This document shows, in pieces, positions 24,760-32,448 of a stretch of 64,000 nt of DNA. A program made the translations under genes and the position numbers. Source of the DNA: Limivicinus sp963617275 (GTDB lineage: Bacteria; Bacillota; Clostridia; Oscillospirales; Oscillospiraceae); assembly GCA_963617275.1 (NCBI GenBank), contig CAVENX010000020.1, positions 62,001-126,000 of the forward strand, read 5' to 3'. Under the pieces are notes generated by a model that was not told the origin of the DNA, did no database searches, and worked only from the letters and a program-made list of their open reading frames with translations. Numbering within the stretch: the first letter of the stretch is position 1; every line of letters begins with the position of its first letter.

Positions 24760-25650
24760 TCATGCTCTGGGATGAGCTTTATTGTATACATCCTTGAGCT
24801 GCTTTTTTATAAGATGTGAATACACCTGAGTTGAAGATATATCAGAGTGGCCGAGCATCTCCTGTATCGAGTGTATATCCGCTCCGTTTTCAAGCAGATG
24901 CGCGGCAAAAGAGTGACGCAGCGTGTGCGGCGTAATATCTTTTTCAATACCGGCTTTTTTCTGGTAGAATTTGATTATTTTCCAGAACCCCTGTCTTGAC
25001 ATACGCTCACCGCTTACATTTACAAACAGAGAAGGCTCTTCCTGCGTGGCTATCATCTGCGGGCGAACAAGCGTGATATACTCGTTCAGCGCCTTAACGG
25101 CATCAGGGTATATGGGAATATATCTTTCCTTGCCTCTGCTCTCACAGCGTATAGCGCCGGCAGTCAGATTAACGTCGTCTATGTTCAGATCTATAAGCTC
25201 CGTTACTCTTATGCCGGTTGCATAAAGAAGCTCAAGCATCGCCTTGTCACGGTATCCCTTGGCATCTATGCAGCGGGGCTGGCTGAGCAAAGTCTCCACT
25301 TCTTCGCTTGTAAGGATCTGGGGAAGCTTCTGAGTACTCTTATCGGGAACAAGCTTAAGCGAGGGGTTGAATTCTATGTATCTTTTTATGCACAGATGCT
25401 GAAACAGGCATTTTATTGAGGCAATGGATCTCGAAACGGTAGCGACAGATTTTCCTTCAGCTCTGAGAGAGTCTATGTAAGCTCCCAACTCTTCATCGGT
25501 AGCGGCAAGGATAGTCGTGTCATAATTTGTTTCCAGATAATCTCCGAGCTGCTTGATATCACGCATATATGAGCTTAAAGTATTAGGAGATGATTTTTTA
25601 TCTTCTCTCAAATACCTTTCGAAGATTTCGTAAATCTCTGTGTTCTGCAT
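24760..25650 (-). CDS. xerD: tyrosine recombinase XerD
   Basis: A site-specific recombinase that resolves chromosome dimers. The 296 residues match XerD length. Active residues are R148 (GIRVTEL), K174 (SRGKERY), H242 and R245 (HTLRH), H268 (GHSD) and nucleophile Y277 (VYSH). ATG 25650 follows a GAGGGCGG stretch; the frame is open to 25740, but relatives start near MQNTEIYEIFERYL. Of the two Xer genes in the window, this one shows the closest fit to housekeeping XerD. It is monocistronic between the repeat region and the TIGR04086 gene. Confidence 0.88.
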   Translation of the reverse strand: MQNTEIYEIFERYLREDKKSSPNTLSSYMRDIKQLGDYLETNYDTTILAATDEELGAYIDSLRAEGKSVATVSRSIASIKCLFQHLCIKRYIEFNPSLKLVPDKSTQKLPQILTSEEVETLLSQPRCIDAKGYRDKAMLELLYATGIRVTELIDLNIDDVNLTAGAIRCESRGKERYIPIYPDAVKALNEYITLVRPQMIATQEEPSLFVNVSGERMSRQGFWKIIKFYQKKAGIEKDITPHTLRHSFAAHLLENGADIHSIQEMLGHSDISSTQVYSHLIKKQLKDVYNKAHPRA

Positions 25651-26015
25651 TGTGCCGCCCTCTTCTTCCGTCGTTGTGTGCCGATTGCAAAAGTCTGTTT
25701 TACGGCTTATTTCAGCAACCTGATTATGTTTTTCATGCAACCAAAAAAGCTTCGATTATCAGGCGTTTTCGCGCTGCACGGTGCTTCATAATAAAAAATT
25801 GCTTAACATAATTCGTTCTGGTAACAATATATTACATTTCGCTTGAAAAATCAAGTCTTTTTTTACTTTTTGAGAAAAAGTTTTTCGCTTATGTAAACAC
25901 TTATATTCAATTTTGTCAATATATTGTGCTGTATTTTTAACTTCTCTGCAATATTATCACTATATTGTGTAACCTGTGCACTCGAATTATGTAAATTCCG
26001 TTATGCCCGTCAAGG
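25651..26015. other. AT-rich gap upstream of xerD
   Basis: About 365 bases without a convincing gene. It probably holds the xerD promoter (25891-25919, minus strand) and a leader of about 230 bases. The stretch between 25811 and 25950 is very AT-rich. No clear terminator for the TIGR04086 gene is seen near 26016. Confidence 0.5.
25891..25919 (-). promoter_or_regulatory. possible promoter for xerD
   Basis: On the minus strand a perfect TTGACA (25914-25919) is followed 17 bases later by TTACAT (25891-25896), a mediocre -10. Confidence 0.4.
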
Positions 26016-26414
26016 TTATAATTTTATCTTTCCTTTCTTTTTCTTCGGCGGATTTATTATGCTTCCGGCAAAAACGCCGCACAGAGTAAAGCTTACAACG
26101 CTCAAAATTCCGCCGGAGCATAAATTCCCGGAAGAAATGATAAACCCCAGCAGCAGCGCAATAACGATCAGCATAATTGATAATATCAGCGAATAGAGAA
26201 ATTTTGTCTTTCCCCTGTGTACTGTATATCCCGCCGCAGCCGACGAAACAAATGTCAGCGCAGAGCTTATGTACGCTGTATGTTTTTCACTGATATTCAT
26301 TTTTCCCGCAAATGCGGAGATCAGCACCGTAAGCAGAATAAGAAGTGCGAACCACACGACTATCCCTCTGAATGTGATTTTCAAAGATACTGTGTCCAAG
26401 CCTTTTTTATGCAA
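26016..26414 (-). CDS. TIGR04086-family membrane protein
   Basis: A 132-residue integral membrane protein with four predicted membrane segments and a very basic tail (PPKKKKGKIKL). This matches the TIGR04086 (YrzE-like) family, which is widespread in Clostridia and usually sits beside yajC, as here. Function is unknown. The start is a TTG at 26414 behind GGGGGTG; that site lies inside a perfect 18-bp inverted repeat. It follows yajC by about 70 bases in the same direction. Confidence 0.72.
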   Translation of the reverse strand: MHKKGLDTVSLKITFRGIVVWFALLILLTVLISAFAGKMNISEKHTAYISSALTFVSSAAAGYTVHRGKTKFLYSLILSIMLIVIALLLGFIISSGNLCSGGILSVVSFTLCGVFAGSIINPPKKKKGKIKL

Positions 26415-26419
26415 AATAA

Positions 26420-26463
26420 CACCCCCGTATTTATAGAAGATACACTCTATAAATACGGGGGTG
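26420..26463 (-). promoter_or_regulatory. perfect inverted repeat overlapping a ribosome binding site
   Basis: CACCCCCGTATTTATAGA (26420-26437) and its exact complement (26446-26463) flank an 8-base loop. On the minus strand the 3' arm ends in GGGGGTG, the ribosome binding site of the TTG start at 26414. The structure may end the yajC transcript, gate translation of the next gene, or both. Confidence 0.6.
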
Positions 26464-26482
26464 AAAATGATAAAAGAACAAA

Positions 26483-26827
26483 TCAGGATTTTTTACCGCG
26501 CGTCTTGCTTTTTGCCGCTTCTGCTTCGGCCGCTTCAATTTTATCGGTGGTGGATATACACCATTTCTTGGCCTGAATACGCACTCTGTCCTCGCCGGTT
26601 TCGAAAGTAATGGTATCTTCGGTTATCTGAACGATTTTTCCGGTAAGACCGCCGATGGTGGTTATACCGTCGCCGAGAGAAAGGGAGTTGCGCATCTCTT
26701 CCGTCTTTTTCTTCTTTTTGTTTTCAGGGCGAATGATGAGAAAATAGAAAACGGCAAACATTGCCACAAGCATAATGATCATCGAGCTTCCGCCTGCCGC
26801 AGCGGTCGTATCTGTGGTAAAAAACAT
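26483..26827 (-). CDS. yajC: preprotein translocase subunit YajC
   Basis: An accessory subunit of the SecDF translocon. Its 114 residues comprise a short outside N-terminus, one membrane segment (about 15-36, MIIMLVAMFAVFYFLIIRP), then the typical NKKKKK stretch and the YajC core (LSLGDGITTIGGLTGKIV). GGAGG precedes ATG 26827. It lies downstream of tgt in the same direction, the classic queA-tgt-yajC order. Confidence 0.93.
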   Translation of the reverse strand: MFFTTDTTAAAGGSSMIIMLVAMFAVFYFLIIRPENKKKKKTEEMRNSLSLGDGITTIGGLTGKIVQITEDTITFETGEDRVRIQAKKWCISTTDKIEAAEAEAAKSKTRGKKS

Positions 26828-26891
26828 TTTGCGAACCTCCAAAAAATTAAGTCAAGCTATTATACATGTTTATTCAAATAAATTCAAGCAA

Positions 26892-28022
26892 TTAAATGCG
26901 TTTATCAAGAATTTCGATATATTTTTTTCTGAACTTCGAAAAATCACCGTCGTCAAGAGCTTCACGGATACGTTTTGTCAGACTGTTGTAAAAATACAGA
27001 TTGTGCATGACCGCAAGGCGCATGGCCAGCATTTCCTCCGCCTTGAAGAGATGGCGGATATACGCCCTTGAATATCTTCTGCACACAGGGCAATCACATT
27101 CAGGGTCTATCGGAAGCAAGTCCTTCTGATACTTCTCGTTTTTGATGTTGATTATACCGCCCCAAGTAAAAAGATGTCCATGTCTTCCGTTGCGCGCCGG
27201 CATAACGCAATCAAAAAAATCGACCCCGCGCCATACGCTCTCAATAATATTCACTGGCGTGCCCACGCCCATAAGATAACGCGGCTTATTCTTCGGCATA
27301 TATTCCTCAACAGCCTCAATGGTATCGTACATTTCCTGATGAGATTCGCCTACCGCAAGGCCGCCTATTGCGTATCCGGGAAGATCAAGCTCGGCTATTT
27401 TTTTCATATGCTCGATCCTGATGTCATAAAAAACAGCGCCCTGATTTATTCCGAAGAGCATCTGTCCCGGATTTACCGCATCGTCCTCGCTGTTATACTG
27501 AGCGTTGGCCTTCTTGCATCTTTCGAGCCAGCGGAACGTCCTGTCGCAGGAATCCTTTACATAATCCTTTGGGGAAGGTATTTTAATGCACTCGTCAAAA
27601 GCCATAGCGATGTCGGAACCAAGGTTTGACTGTATGCGCATGCTCTCTTCCGGTCCCATAAATATGTGCCTTCCGTCTACATGCGAATTGAACCTTACCC
27701 CGTCCTCCTTGATCTTACGCAGCTTTGCGAGCGAGAATATCTGAAAGCCGCCGCTGTCGGTCAGAATGGGTCCGTCCCACGTCATGAATTTGTGTAAGCC
27801 GCCCAGCTCCTTTATAAGCTCATCGCCCGGTCTTACATGCAGATGGTACGTGTTTGAAAGCTCCACCTGACAGCCTATATCGCCAAGATCTTTTGCCGAA
27901 AGTGCGCCTTTGATAGCGCCCTGTGTGCCAACGTTCATAAATACAGGTGTCTGGACAGTGCCATGAGGCGTCTCGAGACACCCTCTGCGCGCGCGTCCTT
28001 CCTGCTTCAATAAAGTATACAA
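26892..28022 (-). CDS. tgt: queuine/preQ1 tRNA-guanine transglycosylase
   Basis: This enzyme exchanges guanine 34 in tRNA for the queuosine precursor. In the chosen frame it has 376 residues. Visible features are the substrate motif TDSGGFQIFSL, the catalytic-Asp region around PARNGRHGHLFTWGG and the zinc site CDCPVCRRYSRAYIRHL. The start is TTG 28022, because AGGAGA is nine bases upstream and the product then begins YTLLKQEGRARRG as in relatives. An earlier in-frame TTG at 28043 overlaps the queA stop but has no binding site. It is coupled to queA. Confidence 0.93.
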   Translation of the reverse strand: MYTLLKQEGRARRGCLETPHGTVQTPVFMNVGTQGAIKGALSAKDLGDIGCQVELSNTYHLHVRPGDELIKELGGLHKFMTWDGPILTDSGGFQIFSLAKLRKIKEDGVRFNSHVDGRHIFMGPEESMRIQSNLGSDIAMAFDECIKIPSPKDYVKDSCDRTFRWLERCKKANAQYNSEDDAVNPGQMLFGINQGAVFYDIRIEHMKKIAELDLPGYAIGGLAVGESHQEMYDTIEAVEEYMPKNKPRYLMGVGTPVNIIESVWRGVDFFDCVMPARNGRHGHLFTWGGIINIKNEKYQKDLLPIDPECDCPVCRRYSRAYIRHLFKAEEMLAMRLAVMHNLYFYNSLTKRIREALDDGDFSKFRKKYIEILDKRI

Positions 28023-28039
28023 ATTATTCTGTCTCCTAT

Positions 28040-29062
28040 TCAACTGATAAACATAGCATCGCCAAAGGAGAAGAAACGATAGCGTTCTTCAACGGCGGCT
28101 TTATAAGCTTCAAGAATATGCTCTCTTCCGGCAAGTGCGGATACAAGCATTATCAAAGTGCTTTCCGGCAAATGAAAATTTGTTATCAGGCCGTCGATGC
28201 ACTTGAATTTATAGCCCGGATATATAAAAATATCCGTCCAGCCGGAGCTTTCACTAAGCGTTCCGTCCGGGTGTGCAAAGCTTTCAAGAGTTCTGCACGA
28301 CGTCGTTCCTACCGCGATGACCCTTCCGCTGCGCTGTTTCGTGCGGTTGATCGTTTCCGCCGTTTCCTGAGGGATCATGCAGAATTCGGAATGCATATCA
28401 TGGTTTTCTATCTCTTCTTCCTTCACCGGCCTGAACGTACCAAGTCCGACATGAAGCGTTACATAGCAGATATTCACGCCCATCGACTTCAGCTTATCCA
28501 AAAGTTCAAGCGTAAAGTGAAGACCCGCAGTCGGTGCGGCGGCGCTTCCGAGTTCTTTTGAATAGACGGTCTGGTATCTCTCAGAATCCTGAAGTTCTGC
28601 CTTGATGTACGGCGGCAGAGGCATTTTTCCCAGTCGTTCAAGGCACTCAAGAAATATTCCGCTGTAATGAAACCGTACAAGCCGGTTCCCGCCCTCGACA
28701 ACAGCCTCGACCGTTGCGGTAAGCTCTCCCCCGCCGAATATCAATTCCGTACCAGGTTTGGTTTTTCTTCCCGGGCGGCTCAGGCACTCCCAGAGATCGT
28801 CCCCCAGATCCTTAAGCAGTACAAGCTCAACCGCGCCGCCTGTTTTACGCGAACCGATAAGTCTCGCAGGAAGCACCCTTGAATTATTGAGCACGAGGCA
28901 GTCGCCGGGTTTAAGAAACGCAGGCAGTTCATAAAAATGTCTGTGCTCTATCTTGCCCGTCGTTTTGTCAAGAAGCATAAGTCTTGAGCCGTCTCTTCTC
29001 TCCAACGGTGTCTGGGCAATAAGTTCTTCAGGCAGATCATAATAAAAATCAGTTTTTTTCAT
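28040..29062 (-). CDS. queA: S-adenosylmethionine:tRNA ribosyltransferase-isomerase QueA
   Basis: It adds the epoxycyclopentane part of queuosine to tRNA. The 340 residues fit the family: a DLPEELIAQTPLERRDGSRL start, LVLNNSRVLPARL, the conserved SAAAPTAGLHFT and LHVGLGTFRPV segments, and TNFHLPESTLIMLVSA near the end. ATG 29062 is chosen (MKKTDFYYDLP, GGAGCG upstream); the upstream open frame overlaps the promoter. It heads the queA-tgt-yajC operon. Confidence 0.95.
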   Translation of the reverse strand: MKKTDFYYDLPEELIAQTPLERRDGSRLMLLDKTTGKIEHRHFYELPAFLKPGDCLVLNNSRVLPARLIGSRKTGGAVELVLLKDLGDDLWECLSRPGRKTKPGTELIFGGGELTATVEAVVEGGNRLVRFHYSGIFLECLERLGKMPLPPYIKAELQDSERYQTVYSKELGSAAAPTAGLHFTLELLDKLKSMGVNICYVTLHVGLGTFRPVKEEEIENHDMHSEFCMIPQETAETINRTKQRSGRVIAVGTTSCRTLESFAHPDGTLSESSGWTDIFIYPGYKFKCIDGLITNFHLPESTLIMLVSALAGREHILEAYKAAVEERYRFFSFGDAMFIS

Positions 29063-29114
29063 GCAGCGCTCCGAATATGCAAATAATTTTCTGTATTCAT
29101 GCCGAACAAAAATA

Positions 29115-29143
29115 ATTATAACAAATTTTTCCCTCACTTTCAA
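29115..29143 (-). promoter_or_regulatory. sigma-A promoter of the queA-tgt-yajC operon
   Basis: On the minus strand, TTGAAA (29138-29143), a 17-base spacer and a perfect TATAAT (29115-29120), about 50 bases before the queA start. Confidence 0.7.
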
Positions 29144-29234
29144 CAAAAAAGCTTTTTTCAATTTTGCGTTCTATTTTCTGAAGGACAAAAATATCATGTA
29201 TTTGTCTTCTGATTTATTTACGGAGGTATATTTT

Positions 29235-30131
29235 ATGGTCAAAACACCTGTTTTTAAAGGCTCATGCACGGCACTGATAACTCCTTTTGATAAAGACGGA
29301 AAGCCAGACTATCAGCGTCTGAAAGCGAACATTGATTTTCAGTATGAAAACGGTACTTCTGCGATCGTGATATGCGGTACGACCGGCGAAGGCGCCACAA
29401 TAGGCGCTAACGAATACGAAGAGCTTACGCGCTTTGCCGTCAGAGAAGTGAACGGCAAAATGAAGGTCATCGCCGGGATCGGCGGCAACAACACCCTGAC
29501 GGCATATTCAAAAGCCGAAAGCGCAAAGTTTTTAGGAGCGGACGCCGTCCTTATGGTCACGCCCTATTATAACAAAACGACTCAAAAGGGGCTTATCGAC
29601 CATTTCTCCTATGTAGCCGATCGCGTGGACATTCCCATGATCCTTTATAATGTACCCTCAAGAACCGGTATGAGCATAAGCCCGGACACGTACAAAAAGC
29701 TGTCCGAGCACCCTAATATTGTCGGGGTCAAAGAAGCTTCAGGCGACATAAGCCACATCGGTCAGATAATAAGCCGCTGCGGGAATGACCTTTACGTGTG
29801 GAGCGGGAATGACGACAATACGGTTCCGATGATGGCTTTAGGCGCGTTAGGCGTTATTTCTGTCGCCTCAAACATAGTACCGGGAGTCGTCTCAAAGCTT
29901 TGCCGGCACTGCCTTGACGGCGAATATGCGGAAGCAGCCGAGCTAACCGCGAAATACACGACTCTTTTTAATGCGCTGTTTATAGAAACAAACCCGATCC
30001 CCATTAAAACGGCGATGAAAATGCTTGGAGCTGATTCAGGGGTGATGCGTCTGCCGCTGACGGAGATGAGCGAAAGCAACTATGCATTTCTGAAGAATAC
30101 TCTGGTAAGCTCCGGCTTTAATATTATCTGA
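29235..30131 (+). CDS. dapA: 4-hydroxy-tetrahydrodipicolinate synthase
   Basis: The first committed enzyme of lysine and diaminopimelate synthesis, condensing pyruvate with aspartate semialdehyde. At 298 residues it is of normal length. K166 in GVKEASGD forms the Schiff base, Y138 and R143 are in LYNVPSRTG, and the GTTGEG motif (48-53) binds pyruvate. GGAGG lies eight bases before ATG 29235. The open frame upstream to 29061 overlaps the divergent queA promoter and is not translated in my view. In a spore former this pathway also supplies dipicolinate. A strong terminator follows. Confidence 0.95.
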   Translation: MVKTPVFKGSCTALITPFDKDGKPDYQRLKANIDFQYENGTSAIVICGTTGEGATIGANEYEELTRFAVREVNGKMKVIAGIGGNNTLTAYSKAESAKFLGADAVLMVTPYYNKTTQKGLIDHFSYVADRVDIPMILYNVPSRTGMSISPDTYKKLSEHPNIVGVKEASGDISHIGQIISRCGNDLYVWSGNDDNTVPMMALGALGVISVASNIVPGVVSKLCRHCLDGEYAEAAELTAKYTTLFNALFIETNPIPIKTAMKMLGADSGVMRLPLTEMSESNYAFLKNTLVSSGFNII

Positions 30132-30136
30132 CATAT

Positions 30137-30170
30137 AAAAAAGGTCTGCAAACGCAGGCCTTTTTTATAC
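30137..30170. terminator. bidirectional terminator after dapA
   Basis: AAAAAAGGTCTGC (30137-30149) pairs with GCAGGCCTTTTTT (30154-30166) around a 4-base loop. It serves dapA (plus) and the membrane-protein gene (minus). Confidence 0.85.
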
Positions 30171-30173
30171 TTA

Positions 30174-30590
30174 TTAATATCTTTTATTGTAAATTATCCA
30201 GAACACATAATACACGATGCATTGGAAGCAGGTCACAAAGCACAGCACCTGACAGATAAGATGATTTTTAAAAACGGCATATGCAATAAATGCTCCAATG
30301 CATTGTGCAAGGATCGAGATGTAAAATGCCATAGACCGCGCCTTGCCCGCCACGAACACAGTCCTTTCATCCTTCTGCATAGCCTCATAGTCCTGTGCCT
30401 TTTCGGGGTTTTTCAAAATCCTTGCGGTTTTGACAGTCCTGAGTATTCCGATCATGGCGATTCCTGCAAAAAAACCGCTTATGAAATTGAACTGTTCGCT
30501 TTCACCAAGCAAAAACACGGTCACGGCCCATCCGGCTATGCCGACAAAAATTAAAATAATATTGTATATTCGCTGAGATTTAAGTTTCAT
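30174..30590 (-). CDS. small four-helix membrane protein paired with an XRE regulator
   Basis: A 138-residue protein with four predicted membrane segments (about 9-28, 34-51, 84-104 and 109-133) and a charged cytoplasmic loop (KNPEKAQDYEAMQKDERT). The loop recalls DUF2178-like proteins encoded beside small XRE regulators in Firmicutes. The function is unknown. It starts three bases after the stop of the XRE gene, so the two form one transcription unit. Confidence 0.65.
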   Translation of the reverse strand: MKLKSQRIYNIILIFVGIAGWAVTVFLLGESEQFNFISGFFAGIAMIGILRTVKTARILKNPEKAQDYEAMQKDERTVFVAGKARSMAFYISILAQCIGAFIAYAVFKNHLICQVLCFVTCFQCIVYYVFWIIYNKRY

Positions 30591-30593
30591 ACC

Positions 30594-30791
30594 TTACTCC
30601 TCCTCATAAATGAACAGATCCTCTATGCTTTTTTCAAACAGCCGCGCAAGCTTGAATGCGAGCTCTATGGACGGACTGTATTTTCCGTTTTCCAGTGAAA
30701 TGATCGTCTGACGTGAAACACCGACAGCCGCCGCAAGAGCCTGCTGTGTCATTCCTTTCGATTTACGCAGGATTTCAATATTATTTTTCAT
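30594..30791 (-). CDS. small XRE-family transcriptional regulator
   Basis: A 65-residue helix-turn-helix protein with nothing beyond the DNA-binding domain. The Cro/C1 fold is clear (LRKSKGMTQQALAAAVGVSR, QTIISLENGKYSPS), ending in an acidic tail. It matches the YgzD-like group of short XRE proteins. ATG 30791 follows GGAGG closely. It lies in an operon with a membrane protein, and a palindromic operator sits at its own transcription start, so autoregulation is likely. Confidence 0.85.
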   Translation of the reverse strand: MKNNIEILRKSKGMTQQALAAAVGVSRQTIISLENGKYSPSIELAFKLARLFEKSIEDLFIYEEE

Positions 30792-30812
30792 TTTTCCTCC
30801 GTTCAAGAAAAG

Positions 30813-30832
30813 TTGTCAAGTTAACTTTACAA
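30813..30832 (-). promoter_or_regulatory. palindromic operator of the XRE regulator
   Basis: The 20-base site TTGTnAAGTTAACTTnACAA is a perfect palindrome apart from the two n positions. It starts about five bases after the -10 box, at the expected transcription start. Confidence 0.65.
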
Positions 30833-30836
30833 TCGC

Positions 30837-30864
30837 ATTATAACACGCATGCGCAAAATGTCAA
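30837..30864 (-). promoter_or_regulatory. sigma-A promoter of the XRE/membrane-protein operon
   Basis: On the minus strand, a perfect TTGACA (30859-30864), a 16-base spacer and a perfect TATAAT (30837-30842). Confidence 0.75.
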
Positions 30865-30885
30865 GTATATTTTACATCAATTTTC

Positions 30886-30921
30886 AAAAAATAACGGAAC
30901 ACGTTTTGCATCCCGTTATTT
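30886..30921 (-). terminator. terminator of the znuABC operon
   Basis: On the minus strand AAATAACGG pairs with CCGTTATTT, followed directly by a T-run. It lies 11 bases past the znuB stop. Confidence 0.75.
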
Positions 30922-30931
30922 CCAATATATA

Positions 30932-31744
30932 TTATTCTTTTGCTTTTCCAATAATTACGAATACACCAAAGACTATAAGATCTGCCGCGACAATGCTTGC
31001 GCCGGTAGGCGTTTCCAGAAAATATGAGGCGGTTATTCCGGCGATAAAACACAGCACGGAAATGACGGCAGAGGTAATAATAACCGCCTTGAAGCTTTTG
31101 CATATGCGCATTGCGGAGAGAGCTGGGAATATGATAAGGCTTGAAATAAGCAAAGCGCCCATCATACGCATACCAAGTACAACGGTAACTGCGGTCAGCA
31201 CGGCAAGCAGCATATTGTAAAAACCGGTATCGGTTCCTGTTGCTTTTGCAAAGGTTTCGTCAAAGGTGACGGCAAAAATTCTCGGATAAAACAAAATAAA
31301 CAATGCGAGTACAGCAGAAGACAGTATCACGCTCAGAATCGTATCGGAACGGCTGAGAGAAAGTATGCTTCCGAACATATAGCTGGAAACTTCGGTGTTC
31401 ATACCAGTTGTGAGAGAAACCGTAATAACGCCGATCGCAAGAGATGCGCTTGAAATGATAGCCACGGCCGCGTCACCTTTTACCTTGCCAGACTGCTGAA
31501 GATTAAGCAGAAAAACCGCCGCAATTATCACGACCGGCACTGCCACCCACAGCGGTGCGAGCCCGAAGGCCGACGCCACAGCAAGTGCGCCGAACCCGAC
31601 ATGGGACAAGCCGTCTCCTATCATCGAATAGCGTTTGAGGACAAGCGAGACACCCAGCAGCGCCGCGCACACGGAAACAAGCACTCCTACGATAATAGCG
31701 CGCTGCATGAAATGATACGAAAGCATATTCATTATCTCACTCAT
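30932..31744 (-). CDS. znuB: zinc/manganese ABC transporter permease (ABC-3 family)
   Basis: The membrane subunit of a metal-uptake ABC transporter. The 270 residues carry about eight membrane segments and the family loop GDGLSHVGFGALAVA, followed late by MGALLISSLIIFPALSA. The start overlaps the end of the ATPase gene by four bases (ATGA). Zinc is favoured over manganese because of the His-rich binding protein in the same operon. The symbol is by family and context. Confidence 0.88.
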   Translation of the reverse strand: MSEIMNMLSYHFMQRAIIVGVLVSVCAALLGVSLVLKRYSMIGDGLSHVGFGALAVASAFGLAPLWVAVPVVIIAAVFLLNLQQSGKVKGDAAVAIISSASLAIGVITVSLTTGMNTEVSSYMFGSILSLSRSDTILSVILSSAVLALFILFYPRIFAVTFDETFAKATGTDTGFYNMLLAVLTAVTVVLGMRMMGALLISSLIIFPALSAMRICKSFKAVIITSAVISVLCFIAGITASYFLETPTGASIVAADLIVFGVFVIIGKAKE

Positions 31745-32448
31745 ACCCTGTTCACCCCCAAAAATCTGCGGGCTATGTCGCTTTCACGGTACTCTGCCGA
31801 GGTGCCGAAAAAGAGCTGCTTATGCCCTAAATGCAGGATTTTTGTAGCGTATCTGACGGCCTCATGGATATCGTGTGATACCATAATAACGGAAATATTA
31901 TCGCAGAGGTTTACAAGCTTGATAAGGTTATACATCTCTCCCGTTGCGATCGGATCAAGCCCAGTAACAGGTTCGTCAAGCAGGAGGAGCTTTTTTGTCG
32001 CGCAAAGTGCCCGTGCAAGAAGGACGCGCTGCTGCTGACCACCGGAAAGAGAGTGATAGCTCTCTTCTCCGAGATTTTCAATGCCCATCCGCTCCATATT
32101 AAAGCGCGCAAGTTCACATTCCTTTTTGCCGTATCCGAAACGCGAGCCCAAACTGTTGAGGCAGCCGGAGAGCACGACCTCATTTACACTTGCCGGGAAG
32201 TCCTTCTGCATCTGTGTCTGCTGGGGGAGATAGCCGATCTCCGTTGCTTTTAGCCCGTCACCGTGAATTATTTTGCCGTCGGACGGTGTTTTAAGTCCCA
32301 AAAGCCCCTTTACAAGCGTGGATTTGCCTGAGCCGTTTTCTCCGACGATACACAGGTAATCCCCGGCATTTATTTCAAAATTTACTCCCTCAAGGACGGT
32401 TTTCCCGTCGTATGCAAAGGAGAGATTTTCACATTTCATCAAAGCCAT
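31741..32448 (-). CDS. znuC: zinc/manganese ABC transporter ATPase
   Basis: The ATPase of the metal transporter, 235 residues. Walker A is GENGSGKST, the signature LSGGQQQR and Walker B LLLLDEPVTGLD. A GGGAGG site precedes ATG 32448, which shares a base with the stop of the binding-protein gene (TGATG). The compact overlap on both sides shows a single translated operon. Confidence 0.92.
   Translation of the reverse strand: MALMKCENLSFAYDGKTVLEGVNFEINAGDYLCIVGENGSGKSTLVKGLLGLKTPSDGKIIHGDGLKATEIGYLPQQTQMQKDFPASVNEVVLSGCLNSLGSRFGYGKKECELARFNMERMGIENLGEESYHSLSGGQQQRVLLARALCATKKLLLLDEPVTGLDPIATGEMYNLIKLVNLCDNISVIMVSHDIHEAVRYATKILHLGHKQLFFGTSAEYRESDIARRFLGVNRV

Noticed and set aside
24507..24797. 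A 96-codon plus-strand open frame between ruvC and xerD
   Set aside because: It lies within the inverted-repeat element and runs into the xerD end. Its sequence is explained by the palindromes.
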